A DNA stretch of 64,000 nt, taken from contig JAJTUQ010000005.1 in the NCBI GenBank assembly GCA_021399445.1, positions 3,906,001 to 3,970,000 on the forward strand. Direction: 5' to 3'. The position numbers and the translations under genes are program-made. The stretch is from Xylogone sp. PMI_703 (lineage: Eukaryota; Ascomycota; Leotiomycetes). The notes under the pieces are model-generated. The model made no database searches and was not told where the DNA came from. It saw only the letters and a list, made by a program, of their open reading frames with translations. Positions within the stretch are counted from its first letter, which is position 1. Each line of letters opens with the position of its first letter. Below, piece by piece: positions 11,154 to 22,403 of the stretch.

Positions 11154-13784
11154 TGCTGGCTTGAGCACTTAGATACTTCTCCGATGAGGTTAGAAAGGAG
11201 AAGCAATGGAAAGAGACTTCACTTGAGGTTACATCCTTATTTTCATTTGTAAGACATTCGAAAGAATGAGATCGCCTTTGAGCGTACTTCACACAGCCAT
11301 AAACTGAGATAGAGACAAATTTGATACTCTGAATACTTGAATCTGAGATCATACATGAAACTGAGTTTCCTCATCGTTGAGAATGACTAAGCGAGTAGGC
11401 TGTGATACAAACACCCTCGGCGCCCAGCTAACGGAGGGCAAGAATTGACGAAACCCTTCGACGAAATCGAACGACAATTCCCAACAGACGATCCGATAAG
11501 GAGAGATCATAAGAGATAGGAAGTCAGACATCCCGAAGGCACGGATGATCCCCCTTTTCTTCCAATGCATCTCCTTTTCATTTCCAAATCCACCCGCATT
11601 GCACATCCCATTTCCATCGCTCCGACCTCGGCAGTGCGGTATCGATTTTCCCAGCGCAAAAGTACGTTGGGGAATAATTCTTTTCCAGTCCCTAGCCGGA
11701 TGCTGGCTGGATCCGCTATGTCTCACCGACTGGCGCCAGCGAGATGATCTGATAAGATTATGTAACTTTAAAATCTTGGCGCTAGTTGGGGTGCGTGCTT
11801 CTTTGGGTTAGATGCATGTGACTGGACCAATGAGAGCGGAGTAGAGACACACGGTCAGGCTGACTTTCTTTGTGCTCCCGACCTGTGCATGCAGGTGTGG
11901 GCGTTTGGCGTCTAATGCTCGTACACTTATATACAAAATAGGATTAGGACGGATAGTACGGCAACCTGTCGTGCTTTCCGCGAGTGATTGCCTGATATTG
12001 TGTGGTATCCCTTTAAAATGCTGTCAGTTGATACAGAGTTGCCGGGATGCCAGGTCGCCGTTTGAATGAGTGCCCCCTCTTCTTTTTCCTCGGTGTCTTT
12101 TAATCGGCGATATACAATTTCAATTGTGAGTGGATAAGTCTGCAAGAATGAAAGTAAATGAGCCGAGAAGAAAGGGGAAAGTGCGGGAAGCTGGGATCCA
12201 GAGCATGGTCCAGGTTCAAGGGTCCAAGATAGCAGAGCTAATGGAATGGGGGAAATATACTGTGTAACGACTAACGACAAGGTCCAAGGGTAGATGGAGC
12301 ACATCGATCAAAGCGGTCAATAATAAGTTTCCAATAGCGCAAGTCCAAACTAGACTTTGCTTTTTTCCCAGTCAATCGCAAAGCCGGCTCGTATCACAGA
12401 CTCTCGTATGACTGCGTGAACCTCGAGTCCTTCCGATCCCGAATAAGAAATACATTTCACGCATGTGCCCTTTTTATGCCCTAAATTTGGGTCGTGTGGT
12501 ACTTCTCCGCAAATAAACCTCACGCAGAAATTGCACGAAATCATACTTCCGTTGCAAACAGAACGCCCTGCCAATCGGGGGCAACAGAGGGAAACGGTGG
12601 CCCCATTAGGACGGAGACTCGCGTGATGCCCAAGGGGTAAAGATGGCGATTCTGGGCGAAACGGCTGTTGCGGCGTTGCGGCTGTCCTGAGTGTACCACG
12701 TCAACTTGCATGATAGAGCTGGGGAATGGAACGGGAAGAGAAAACGGTGATGGAAACGGTACGCGGTATTTAAACTGGTGGGAAAGAGCGCAATGCAAAC
12801 AATCACTGTGATTTCTAACATGGAAAAGAGTAGCTGAGGTGTAGGGTGGAGCATAGCCGCGCATTGGAATTGTAAAATTAAGCTGGTAAGATCGTGGTAA
12901 GAAGGGCTGCAAGCTTAGAAATGCCGATGTCGCGATGTTCTCCCCCATTCCGACGGATTTGGCAAGCATCGTGTAATCGCCCAGTGAGCATTACTTCAGA
13001 GGCTGTCATCGTAAAGTTATCAGATCCTGTTTGGCCCCACTGCGTCATCTTTGGCTATGCTCGCACCCCTCCGGTCAGCCCGCGTCCCCAGGTGCCCCAA
13101 GCAACCAGAGGCCCCCGAGGCCCCTCTTGGGTCCGGGGAGAGAGCGCTTCAGGGCGGCGGAAATATACGGTTGGTCTATCATATTTGGAAAAGAGTATTG
13201 GCGGTACTTGGAATGCCAGTTTGATCTGTAGCTACATACTTTCGTAAAGGACACTTTGCGATGTTCTGGGCGAGCTGTGGGTACTCTTGAAGGACGGACT
13301 TGCTCGTACAGTAGCGTGCGGTCCACCGACTCTTTGTGAACTCGACCTAACACGTGCCAGAATCACACAAAGTAACAGCATACTCCGCAAATGCTGTGTA
13401 GACCACGCTGTGCCAGTAGACAATCGCATCAGAAGACTTCTTTCAGGAGTATCTTCTTTCAATCCTCATGTTGAACATTCGCCACTGAAGAGCGCTTCAC
13501 TACCCGCCTTCAGCCGCGGTCTGGACACCGGCAACTTCTGCAGGTGGGTTTTCGCTGCTGGGACCTATTCGCTACAGGCACCCCCTCCCCTCTCGCTCAA
13601 CCCGATGATCGGTAGGCTGGTTCCGCTTTAAGCTGATCCAACATTTTTCATCCGTCCTCCCTCCCACTTCCTCGAATCTTCCGACTCCTCTCCACTCTCC
13701 TTTTATATATCGAGCCTCGCCGGCTTGCCAACCTCTTACAACCTGTCTCGGTCTTCACTCAATGTGCATTTGTTGCTGAGGAGA
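11154..13784. other. Long gene-free stretch upstream of the flavoprotein gene
   Basis: About 2.6 kb. It shifts from AT-rich (11154-11560) to GC-richer sequence (about 12540-13780) that adjoins the next gene. Several frames of 100-140 codons occur on both strands (for example minus 12541-12969, plus 13287-13631), but they overlap each other and show no domain. The length and pyrimidine-rich 3' end (13630-13730) would fit a long promoter or 5' leader. No RNA gene recognised. Confidence 0.45.
13704..13710 (+). promoter_or_regulatory. Candidate TATA box of the flavoprotein gene
   Basis: The sequence ttttatatatc lies about 75 bp before the ATG at 13785, downstream of a CT-rich tract. Position and sequence fit a TATA element. 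No transcript data support it. Confidence 0.4.
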
Positions 13785-15692
13785 ATGGCTGCTGCTCGAT
13801 CAACCATGTTGCGTCCTCAGGTCCTTCGAACGCCCTCCACATCACACTGCGTTCCTGAGGAACCAGTAACCCTGGCTGCCTCACCACGTTCCTCGGTTCC
13901 CTCCCTCTCCTACTCCTCCTCTTCTGAACCCGACGAGGACCTGCCTGCACCACAAACCATTCAACGACAGCGGCGTGCGTCGACACACCTAATTGCGAAC
14001 AATGCCGCCGACATTCAGAGACTTGTTGGCGCCCCTGGCACTAGGCTGCTGGAGAAATGCTGTGGTGGCGGGTGCTGCATGGCCGTGCGCAAGGACGATA
14101 ACCTCACCTTCACCAGGATCCCACTCCCCGACAACGAAGCTTATCGAGCCCTGAATCTGAACATAACTGATGTACCAACGACACTTTCCAACGTCCTCGA
14201 ATTACCCCCAAAGACGATTGCGCTTTTGCCCGCCAAGGATGGGAAATCCCCGAGTCTTTCGCCAGCTGATTCTGCCATCTCAGTCAGCTCCCCTCCGCCC
14301 CTGCCTGAGAGTCAGACCACAGACTCAATTGACTTCACGCCTCATAACGACAAGTCTTCGTCCACTGAGCTTCTCGATACCAAAGTTCATCCGCCAAGTT
14401 TTGTCCAGCCACACCCACCATATCATGTCTTTTCAGCCAAGATTCATAATACCAGATCGCTCACCAGACCTGGCGCCGAAAAGCGTACCTACCACTTTGA
14501 TTTAGATGTGACAGGCTACCCAGAAGAGCTGGGCCTGGATTTCAAAGTTGGCGGAGCCATTGGTGTCGTGGCACCTAACAAGGCGTCAGCTGTCGAAGAA
14601 CTCATGGATCTGCTTTTAATTCCACGTTTCATCCGTGACCGTCCAGTCCTCCTCACAACCCAAGGCGGTAGATGGCCTACCGTCTGGGGTGAGGAGAAGC
14701 CCCGCCAGCTTCTTACCACCCGCCGCGCGCTCTTAACTTGGTGCTCCGATATTCAGTCATATCCCCCCACCAAACCCCTTCTACGTGTCCTTGCTGAATA
14801 CGCAACTGATCCCAACGAGAAGAAGATACTCCTTTTCCTCTGCTCAGGAGAGGGTCAGGGAGTTTTCTGTGATTTCCGAACTGGCCCTCACGTCACGATC
14901 AACCAGCTTCTCCACGCCTTCCCTTCCTCCAAGCCACCGCTCGATCATCTCCTCACGCAACTTCAGCAGCTGATGCCACGATTCTATTCCCTATCCAATG
15001 ACCCTCACGATTCTTGCATTCCGTCTACAGGCTCATGCAAGCGCATAGTCGAAATTGCGGTGACAGTGCACGAGACTCCTGACTGGCGTGATGGCAATCG
15101 CACTGGTGTTGGCTCGGGTTTCTTCGAACGCCAGGCCTTAGAGTACATCGCTGCTGTGGAAAAGGGTGAGAACCCGCCTGACCTTCGAATTCCCATGTTC
15201 AAGGGCCTGATGGCAAACCCGCTAGCTCGCGAGTTCGTCTCGGACGGACCAATGCTTCTCATTGGAGCTGGTGTCGGTGTGGCCCCCTTCCGTGGTTTTG
15301 TTCAGCGCCGCCTGAAGTCTGCCAATTGTGCCAACAAAGTCTGGGTTCTCCAGGGGATTCGTGATAGTCTTCTCGATGAGCTTTACAGTGGCGAGTGGGG
15401 CGTTCATGAGGAAGAACTGAAGAAAGTTGTTGCTAGCCGGAGATCTACCCGAGATCAGAAAGGCAAATATGTGCAGGATGAGGTCCGAAACCAGGCAGAT
15501 CTGGTGTGGTGGATTATAAACAGCCTCGATGGCCGTGTTTTTGTCTGTGGCTCCAGCAAAGGCATGGGCGAAGGAGTCGAAGAAGCATTGGTTGATGTGG
15601 CAATGAAGAAGGGAAATCTGGGTCGTGAGGAAGCCAGGGACTTTTGGGCTCTCAAGAAAGAAGCCGGACAATATGTTGCTGAAACATGGTGA
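13785..15692 (+). CDS. Stand-alone FAD/NADPH reductase (cytochrome P450 reductase-like, no FMN domain)
   Basis: A single exon gives 635 aa from the ATG at 13785; the open frame extends 20 codons upstream without another ATG. Residues 1-200 are Ser/Pro-rich with an unusual CCGGGCC cluster near residue 92. From about 225 the FAD-binding domain of the P450 reductase/sulfite reductase class begins (HVFSAKIHNTRSLT, GGAIGVVAPN). The FAD motif PRFYSLSN is near residue 397. The NADP-binding part shows GAGVGVAPFRGFVQRR near 493 and VFVCGSSKGMGEGVEEAL; the chain ends in Trp, as in related reductases where an aromatic residue stacks on the flavin. No flavodoxin-like FMN domain is present. It should pass electrons from NADPH via FAD to an unknown acceptor. 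It is not a truncated CPR in an obvious sense, because its own N-terminus is open and in frame. Confidence 0.85.
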   Translation: MAAARSTMLRPQVLRTPSTSHCVPEEPVTLAASPRSSVPSLSYSSSSEPDEDLPAPQTIQRQRRASTHLIANNAADIQRLVGAPGTRLLEKCCGGGCCMAVRKDDNLTFTRIPLPDNEAYRALNLNITDVPTTLSNVLELPPKTIALLPAKDGKSPSLSPADSAISVSSPPPLPESQTTDSIDFTPHNDKSSSTELLDTKVHPPSFVQPHPPYHVFSAKIHNTRSLTRPGAEKRTYHFDLDVTGYPEELGLDFKVGGAIGVVAPNKASAVEELMDLLLIPRFIRDRPVLLTTQGGRWPTVWGEEKPRQLLTTRRALLTWCSDIQSYPPTKPLLRVLAEYATDPNEKKILLFLCSGEGQGVFCDFRTGPHVTINQLLHAFPSSKPPLDHLLTQLQQLMPRFYSLSNDPHDSCIPSTGSCKRIVEIAVTVHETPDWRDGNRTGVGSGFFERQALEYIAAVEKGENPPDLRIPMFKGLMANPLAREFVSDGPMLLIGAGVGVAPFRGFVQRRLKSANCANKVWVLQGIRDSLLDELYSGEWGVHEEELKKVVASRRSTRDQKGKYVQDEVRNQADLVWWIINSLDGRVFVCGSSKGMGEGVEEALVDVAMKKGNLGREEARDFWALKKEAGQYVAETW

Positions 15693-16735
15693 TTAACTCA
15701 TGTTTGCAATTTCTTCTGGAGCTACCATCCCAATCCAATCATACACATGAGATGCTAGGCTTGCATCTCTTATATTTCTTTTCGTTCATTTTTATGTTCT
15801 GGGCGGCAAGACTACTTATCCGGCATGGCGTTTATGGGAGTTATATACGAGTAAATACCGGTCTTTGCATGCTAGTCACAGCATGTCAGACGTCGCAAAA
15901 GCCGCATTAAATTTGGCGAGGCTTGTTTTGGTTCTGTTTTATCTTGCATGATGAGCTAGCTTTGTAGCTGGCTGGTTTGGCTATCAAAAACACTTGCGCA
16001 AGCAAGCACACATAGAAAGAAATAAGGAGGCAATGATTGGAAACAAAATGTCGACGTTTATCCCTTCGTTCTTCTTTATCTCGCTGCACAGTTCCGGATT
16101 CTATATACTTAGGCATCATCTTTAGCTTCATTCTGCAGCGTGTAGCTAGCATTGGTTATCGCGGGAGTGACCATGTACATAGATTTTTAGTGGTCATGAG
16201 TCTTCTAAACAAGTTGGGCAATGAAGATATATATTTTGCAATATCGAGCTATAGATACTGTCTGCAGTCTTGCTCTGTTACCCTACTTAGATCTGATCTA
16301 TTTTCTTTCTCTTGAAGGCTTATTAAGATCGGCATCTGCTAGATTGCGTGCATGACCTTAAATGTCAGCCTACGGTAGCAACCAGATCTGATCGCAGTGT
16401 AGCCAATAATTAAAAGCCTGGTCCCCTTGGCCTTGTACAATATCAAACGGGTCAACTCAGCCTGTACAAATATTAGGACCAAGTGAGTAATGCATAAATA
16501 CGTAATTCTGCACAAGCTCATCCCGCACTCCCGAGAGATTCTCGGCCATCTTTATCAGATCGACTGACGCCGATGCCAAGGGCGGAAATGCATGGACAAG
16601 CTTTTGGCTCATGCTTATGGCCCCCTGATCTGTACGTTTTCTGCCCCTCAAGCCTCAATCCAGGGCCCCTTTTCACTGAGGAAAAACAAACCGTTGATAA
16701 TGGAGCCTGATAAGACCCCGCCGTCCCCAATAATT
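15693..16735. other. Intergenic, flavoprotein 3' side to tRNA
   Basis: About 1.04 kb. It contains the 3' UTR of the reductase gene and the upstream flank of tRNA-Ala. Frames of 60-90 codons on both strands show no motifs. No other RNA gene seen. Confidence 0.5.
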
Positions 16736-16858
16736 GGGCGCTTGGTTTAGTGGTATAATGTTCGCTTTGCATTCTGAGGAGTTTGACCAGAATCTTCTAG
16801 TTCTAATTCATGAATACATTGTTGCGAAAGGTCGCTGGTTCGATTCCTGCAGTGTCCA
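16736..16858 (+). tRNA. tRNA-Ala(UGC) with a 51-nt intron
   Basis: The acceptor stem GGGCGCT (16736-16742) pairs with AGTGTCC (16851-16857), followed by discriminator A; the pairing includes G3-U70, the identity element of tRNA-Ala. The D arm is GGTTTAGTGGTATAAT. The anticodon stem TTCGC (16761-16765) pairs with GCGAA (16824-16828), and the loop TTTGCAT carries anticodon TGC at 16768-16770. An intron interrupts the loop after A37 (about 16772-16822), the canonical position. The T arm is GCTGG-TTCGATT-CCTGC with one T-T mismatch at 51-63. B-box sequence GGTTCGATTCC is present. No CCA is encoded, as expected for a eukaryotic gene. The exact intron ends could shift by one base. Confidence 0.88.
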
Positions 16859-16860
16859 AA

Positions 16861-16866
16861 TTTTTT
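16861..16866 (+). terminator. RNA polymerase III terminator of tRNA-Ala
   Basis: A run of six T residues begins two bases after the tRNA discriminator base. T-runs of this length are the standard Pol III stop signal. Confidence 0.75.
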
Positions 16867-17758
16867 GTGTGGTTAATTTTCTTTTGGCTGTGTGTTATGG
16901 AGGAGGGGATGAAGTTCCGACATCGCCGGCTAGGGTATTTTTGTTTGGCACCGGATGCCCTCTAACTGGCTTGCCCTCCTAAGAGATGATGTTTGCTCGG
17001 GGAAGATGGTCGTAATATCTTTCAAATTCTTTCTTTGTTAATATTGAAAAAGGCTCTGATTGTGCAGCAGGCAAGAATGAGCTTAGCAGCTGCTCGACTG
17101 ATCGTTAACTTTAGTTCTGTATAATCCGGATGATCAAAATGGATACCCCGAGATCGAACAGGTGTATGATACACAATCGGGATTTCGGAGTTTCATGACT
17201 CGACCTTGACAATTGTGTCTTGTTCCCTCCATCAACCCCATGCCCGGGGTGGAAACAGTTGGCAAACTTCTAGTAAAGATATAGGTATTTTTACTGGAGT
17301 TTCCATATCGTGTCTACTACATAAATATAAATAAATTAGATTAAAATGAGATTCAATTCCCAAAACGGAGAATGTTAATAAAATGAAGAGGAGTACAGTA
17401 GGAAAAAGTTATGAAAGAGTTTATGCACGTAATCATCCGCCCGCATGTTCGGCAGCAATGACGTAAGGGAGCCAACAGCCACACGGTACAGTCGGCTTGA
17501 TCTTTACCAGGGAACTATACGCAATCAATGGACCCTTGAGTTGTTTAATATAAATATTTCCCACCTGCTCCCCTTTTTACTTTGGTTTTACTTGTAACGT
17601 ATTGCGGCCTTTTCTCCTGTTTTCTTGTACTTCATTCAATTGAAGCTCTCGCTCGTTATCGTCATATCAAGACTTCCTTTGGGACTAGATTCGATTGCGA
17701 TAAGAGAGCTAATTAATTTGCCTATTCTAAAGAAACAATAAAAATCAATCAAAACAAG
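16867..17758. other. Promoter region of the phosphate carrier gene
   Basis: About 890 bp between the tRNA and the carrier start. A TATAAATA element lies at 17549-17556, about 200 bp before the ATG, and a pyrimidine-rich stretch follows (17560-17700). No reading frame of note. Confidence 0.5.
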
Positions 17759-18864
17759 ATGGCTACGACAGTAAAGAAAAGTCCACTTCCTCAACCTTCA
17801 ATCGAGCTCTTCAGTGGGAAATATTTCCTTGCTTGTGGTATTGGCGGCATTATTGGTACGTATAGAACGAAAGCACGCGAGCTAGAATCATTAGCTAATC
17901 CAACTGCATAGCTTGTGGACCAACGCATACTGCAATTGCACCCCTTGACCTAGTCAAGGTCCGGCGACAGGTTGATCCTAAGATCTACAGCTCCAACTTC
18001 AGTGCTTGGAAGACCATCTACAAAGGATCGGGCTTGCGCGGGGTATTCTTCGGTTGGTCGCCCACGTTCGTAGGCTATTGTCTCCAAGGTGGTGGAAAAT
18101 ATGGATTCTACGAGGTGTTCAAGTATGTTTATGGGGAGAAGATGTTTCCTAATGTGAATAAGACACTGTTGTATCTTGGAGCGAGTGCAACTGCCGAATT
18201 CCTCGCTGATATTGCACTGTGTCCGTTCGAGGCTGTGAAGGTCAGGATGCAAAGCACACTGCCGCCTTACGCACATACCATGCGTGAAGGATTAAGCAAA
18301 ATCATTAAACAAGAGGGATATGCTGGGTAAGTTTTCTTTAACAACCTATTCTCGTCCTGAGACTTGGGCTTACAATCTCGAAAGACTATACAAGGGCTTA
18401 TATCCGCTCTGGGGCCGCCAGGTTCCATATACGATGGTTAAGTTTGCAACGTTCGAAGAAACCGTCAATTTGATATATAAGACTCTCGGCAAGCCAAAAG
18501 ACAGTTATAATTCTCTTCAGCAAACCAGCGTTTCTTTCCTCGGTGGTTACATTGCAGGCATTGGAGCTGCAATAGTCTCTCATCCAGCAGATGTGATGGT
18601 CAGCAAGCTTAACAGTGACCGTGAGGCGGGCGAGAGTGCTCTAAAAGCAATGAGTAGGATCTATGGAAAGATAGGATTCATCGGACTCTGGAATGGTATT
18701 GGGGTTAGGATAGTAAGTGCAGCTTTATTCGTGCTTCACTTTGACCGAGACTTTACTAACTTATATACTATTAGTTTATGATTGGTACCTTGACCGGCTT
18801 CCAGTGGCTCATATACGACAGTTTCAAAGTGATGCTATACCTTCCAACGAGTGGAGGGCATTAG
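17759..18864 (+). CDS. MIR1: Mitochondrial phosphate carrier (Mir1/PiC type)
   Basis: Four exons, 17759-17855, 17912-18326, 18385-18712 and 18775-18864, give 309 aa; introns are 56, 58 and 62 nt, the last with a clear ctaac branch site. Three mitochondrial-carrier repeats are visible through the signature loops [20 protein letters not shown] and [10 protein letters not shown]; six membrane helices are expected. The sequences [30 protein letters not shown] and [16 protein letters not shown] are characteristic of the phosphate carrier. It imports phosphate with protons across the mitochondrial inner membrane for ATP synthesis. Length and start agree with the family. Fungi may carry more than one copy, so this could be a paralogue; the symbol is by homology. 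Confidence 0.93.
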
Positions 18865-19245
18865 TTATTTGAAATAAGGAGTTCCAGGGGTTTGCTGCTG
18901 GGCGTTGGGAGTTGTGGGCGTAGACTTTGAAGATGGTCAATAGAAGTAGATAGAGGACATCAAATCGAGATTCCCCCTACCGAAGCCGCTTACGGTAAGG
19001 AAAGAATGCAGGAAGTGCAGAACATCAAGAGGGAACTGGCAAATATTTTATAATTAGCAGTGTATCCAATTGAATTTAAGTGAAAGATTCAATCAATATT
19101 AATATTTGTTTATATCAAAATTTAAACATTGGGCGCCTCCTTATCAAGTCATTTGAAACAAACTTGAGTATTTTTGGTGAATATAGCTATGTTCCTATCA
19201 GATGGGATCAAGGGAAAATATTTTACACCAAGGTATCTGGTCGTA

Positions 19246-19301
19246 TATTCAATTCTGTCTATTCAATTCTGTCTATTCAATTCTGTCTATTCAATTCTGT
19301 T
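19246..19301 (+). repeat. 14-bp tandem repeat, four copies
   Basis: The unit tattcaattctgtc is repeated four times head to tail (19246, 19260, 19274, 19288); the last copy ends in tt. The repeats are otherwise identical, which suggests recent expansion of a minisatellite in non-coding DNA. Confidence 0.93.
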
Positions 19302-21289
19302 CTACTCTAATTCACTCAGGGCTATGGGCTTATATAAACGGCAGAAAGTTCTCTGGAGTCCTCCTTCATATCAACACGGCAGGAAAGACAAATGAGAAAG
19401 TAAAGCACATATCCTGAGGGGTTGACAATCCACGACATGCTGGGGGTTTTGACCTAGCCAAAGACTTGACATACCCAAAGCATAATATCGCACATACTGG
19501 TCATACCAGTCTACGATCCTCAAGATATAAATATGCCTCTAGAATGGAAGATTGCTTACCTTGTTCCCAAGCACAGACTTCATTTCCCAAGAGAAAAGCT
19601 GAAGGGAATCGAAATATATTCGATTAAGCCTCTTATAACGTTATTGGAAGTCCGTTGCAATTACCGTTTGCAGAGCTGTTCTTAAGAAGCAGCTCCCCAC
19701 CAGCAATATAGTGAAGAAGGGTGGTCGATATGCGCATTATGATAATCAGCCGTTGGTAAAAATATCATTGAAAGCTTCATTGGCACTACTCTATTAACCT
19801 TTGACTACGAGTTATGCATGGATAGGAATGGTACCCAACATTACGGCGAGTTGGGGGCGGCGTAGGTGACCACTGACAAAGGTGCGGCGAGAGAACTGAT
19901 AATGAATGACCAGCATTCGAATATCGACACTATGTGGTTAAAGACTTCGAATTTCAGGATATCTCCGATTATCGCAGAAATGTCGTGCCTTGGGCTAGAG
20001 CAAAATATTTCAATCAGCCCTGGAGCTCTTCGCTTTGCCCACGGGTATATTGCCGGATAACCCAGGCTGGAGGGACATACCGCGGGAAGTCAATTAAGTC
20101 GAAATGGAACATAGAGTATGCTTGGGAGAATGCCTCTTATCTCTGTCATTTGTAACACCGCTGTCGATTTACCATCATTTTAGATGAGTTCAATTGAAAT
20201 TGCTGTCATTTGCTCCATGCCTTCCGCAACCCCGGTATCAATTGACCTCTCTTTCTAATTTGCCCATTACTTACTTCATCAAACCCAGCTCCCAATTTGT
20301 AAGTCAGACAAATCACCATATAATGGATGAATAATATCAATACGGTATAACAGCGCTCAATAGCATCATAATTCCGCGAGGAAAATACATACCTCTTTAG
20401 GAACAGGCCTTTTTGACCGTTCCGCCCCTCTTTGCTCCCCTGTAAAAGCCCTCTTCTGCGCCACCAAAAGGAGGAAAATGCCCCACCTTAGCCGAACTGT
20501 GAGTTGTGTAGTACGTTATGTACAGCATTTCTGGACCAGTCTGAGCTGCTAACGAAGGAGGACCGTACAGTACGAGTATGAAAGAAAATCAGACAAAGAA
20601 CATGTTGGATGAGACCAAAGCAACTACTAAAGCATGCGGTCCCCTAAGATACTTATGTTTATATGTATAACTAGGCCAAGGATGAGGTAGTGGTTCGGCC
20701 CGGTGCGTATCACACGGGAGGTTCAATTAATCCCCTCCAAACCTCTAGAATCAACTGCTACTTCTCATCTTCTACATGCGTTTGATCACAAAAAAATTAT
20801 CATATGTTTAATGATCAAGCAAATAGAAAGAAGTACAACATGAAGTATCAACATGCGTCAAATTATTGGTGAAAACGGAGTTATGGGTATAGAAAGTCCC
20901 TATATCTCATATAGTATATATTCGGAATAGGAATATGGTTTCATTAACTGAACAAAGAGAAGGTAATGTTATTGACTTCCCCTAGTTGTTGTGGAAGATT
21001 GGGAGTTGGAGTGGGGACTGGGAGCGGGACATCGGTGTCCGCAAAGCTCCGCGCGGGAGGGCGGAAGAGGACCGTTTGTTAGGAGACATTCAGACCTTCG
21101 ACAAGTGTGGTCTGGTAGGCTTCAGTGCTGTGTTGATGCTGTTTCGCAGCTTCAATGCTTACGCAGGAGGGTGTTTGTTTGAACGAAGCAAGTTTCCGTT
21201 CTGTATATGCTTATAGTGTGTATGTATATTCACAGGATGCATTTGAGTGGGACCAAATTATAAAATCAACTGGATCTTTGATTCTAGTT

Positions 21290-21310
21290 ATCTAGCATCT
21301 AGCATCTAGC
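21290..21310 (+). repeat. 7-bp tandem repeat, three copies
   Basis: The unit atctagc occurs three times in direct succession in the 3' flank of the nitroreductase gene. It is a small microsatellite-like repeat with no evident role. Confidence 0.9.
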
Positions 21311-21406
21311 AAAGTATCCCCCTATCTCAGTAAACGCCGTCGCAGTGATCCTTTCGTTCTTCCCAATACCCATCTTCAAATAACTTTCTCTTGAATGATA
21401 ACAAGT

Positions 21407-22403
21407 TTATGCACCAAAGACCTTGACTCTGTCCTCAAGTGGCTGGAATGTCTTCTCATTTGGTCCCTTGCCGGCAACGGGAGTACCGAAGACCAATTGA
21501 GCGTTGAGCTCCCAGTCAGGGTCGATACCCCAGGTCTTCTGTACGAACTCGTCGACCAAGGGGTTGTAGTGCTGGAGGTTAGCTCCGAGACCATCGGCCT
21601 CAAGAGCGAGCCAGACAGCATATTGGTGCATGGCATCGGACTGGGTGGTCCAGATGGGGAACTTGGGTGCGTAGAGAGGGAATTGGGCTTGCTGGGCCTC
21701 AGTGACCTTCTTGGATTCGAAGAAGAGAACCTGAAATCAGCAACTGTTAGCTATACCATGTTGTCATACGCTTTTTTGGTGTTCACAGGAGGCCGGGGAT
21801 TGGAAAGAAGTGGAGCAAAGGAGCAGGGAATTTCCATACAGTTCCATAGCCGGCCTTGAAGCCGTTCACTCTGGCCTCAGAGGCAGCCCAGGCAGTCGCA
21901 TCGGGAACTAGAGGCTTCAGGGTGGTCTTGACGGCCTCCCAGAACTTGTCGTGCTCAGCACCGAAGAGGACGACCACACGGACAGGCTGGAAGTTGAAGG
22001 AGGAGGGTACGTGCAACACGGCGTTCTTCACGATCTCCTGGATGCGCTCATTGGAGATTGGAGAGCTCTTCTCCAGAGCATAGTAGGTGCGGCGGTTCTT
22101 GATGACAGCCTCGACAGTGGCAGAGCTAAGACCAGACATCTTGGGCGGGGATGAGGAGTATGGTTGGCTTTGGTGGGTGTTCTTGAGGATGTTGAAGGTG
22201 GAGCTTTGAGGAGATAGCGAGCTGATGAAAGGGAACTGAGGAGCAAGACGATTGAGTCTGCGGAGGGCGGCCGAGCTTCTTATAGAACCTGCCAGAGTCT
22301 CGGACAGGGTGGGGATGGAGCGCTGGAAGATGAGAGAAGCCATTTCGTGCCAGGAGAGTGCAATTGCAATACCCACCAGGAAGATCCAGAGGGGGACTTG
22401 CAT
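21407..22403 (-). CDS. Nitroreductase family protein (Frm2/Hbn1-like)
   Basis: Two exons, 22403-21840 and 21730-21407, with a 109-nt intron, give up to 295 aa. The core from residue 89 (MSGLSSATVEAVIKNRRTYY) matches the fungal nitroreductase-like group of yeast Frm2 and Hbn1: NRRTYYALEKSSPISNERI, HVPSSFNFQPVRVVVLFG, and later SDAMHQYAVWLALEADGLGANLQHYN. These small FMN-dependent proteins are linked to oxidative and lipid signalling in yeast. Three in-frame starts are possible: 22403 (hydrophobic MQVPLWIFLVGIAIALSW), 22343 (MASLIFQRSIPTLSETLAG, Arg/Ser-rich, mitochondrial-presequence-like) and 22139 (the family core). I give the longest; the core start is the conservative alternative. Confidence 0.87.

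Larger units (their letters stand above)
18865..21406. other. Long gene-poor AT-rich gap
   Basis: About 2.5 kb between the carrier and the nitroreductase 3' end. Only short frames occur (for example plus 19866-20060 and 20986-21216), none with recognisable domains. Two small tandem repeats are listed separately. No tRNA or transposon ends were seen. The nitroreductase 3' UTR lies in its right end. Confidence 0.5.

Noticed and set aside
11349..11726. 125-codon minus-strand frame
   Set aside because: It begins with GTG rather than ATG and shows no conserved feature; overlapped by antisense frames.
12541..12969. 142-codon minus-strand frame with an ATG
   Set aside because: No recognisable domain, overlapped by frames on both strands, and GC-richer local composition explains its length.
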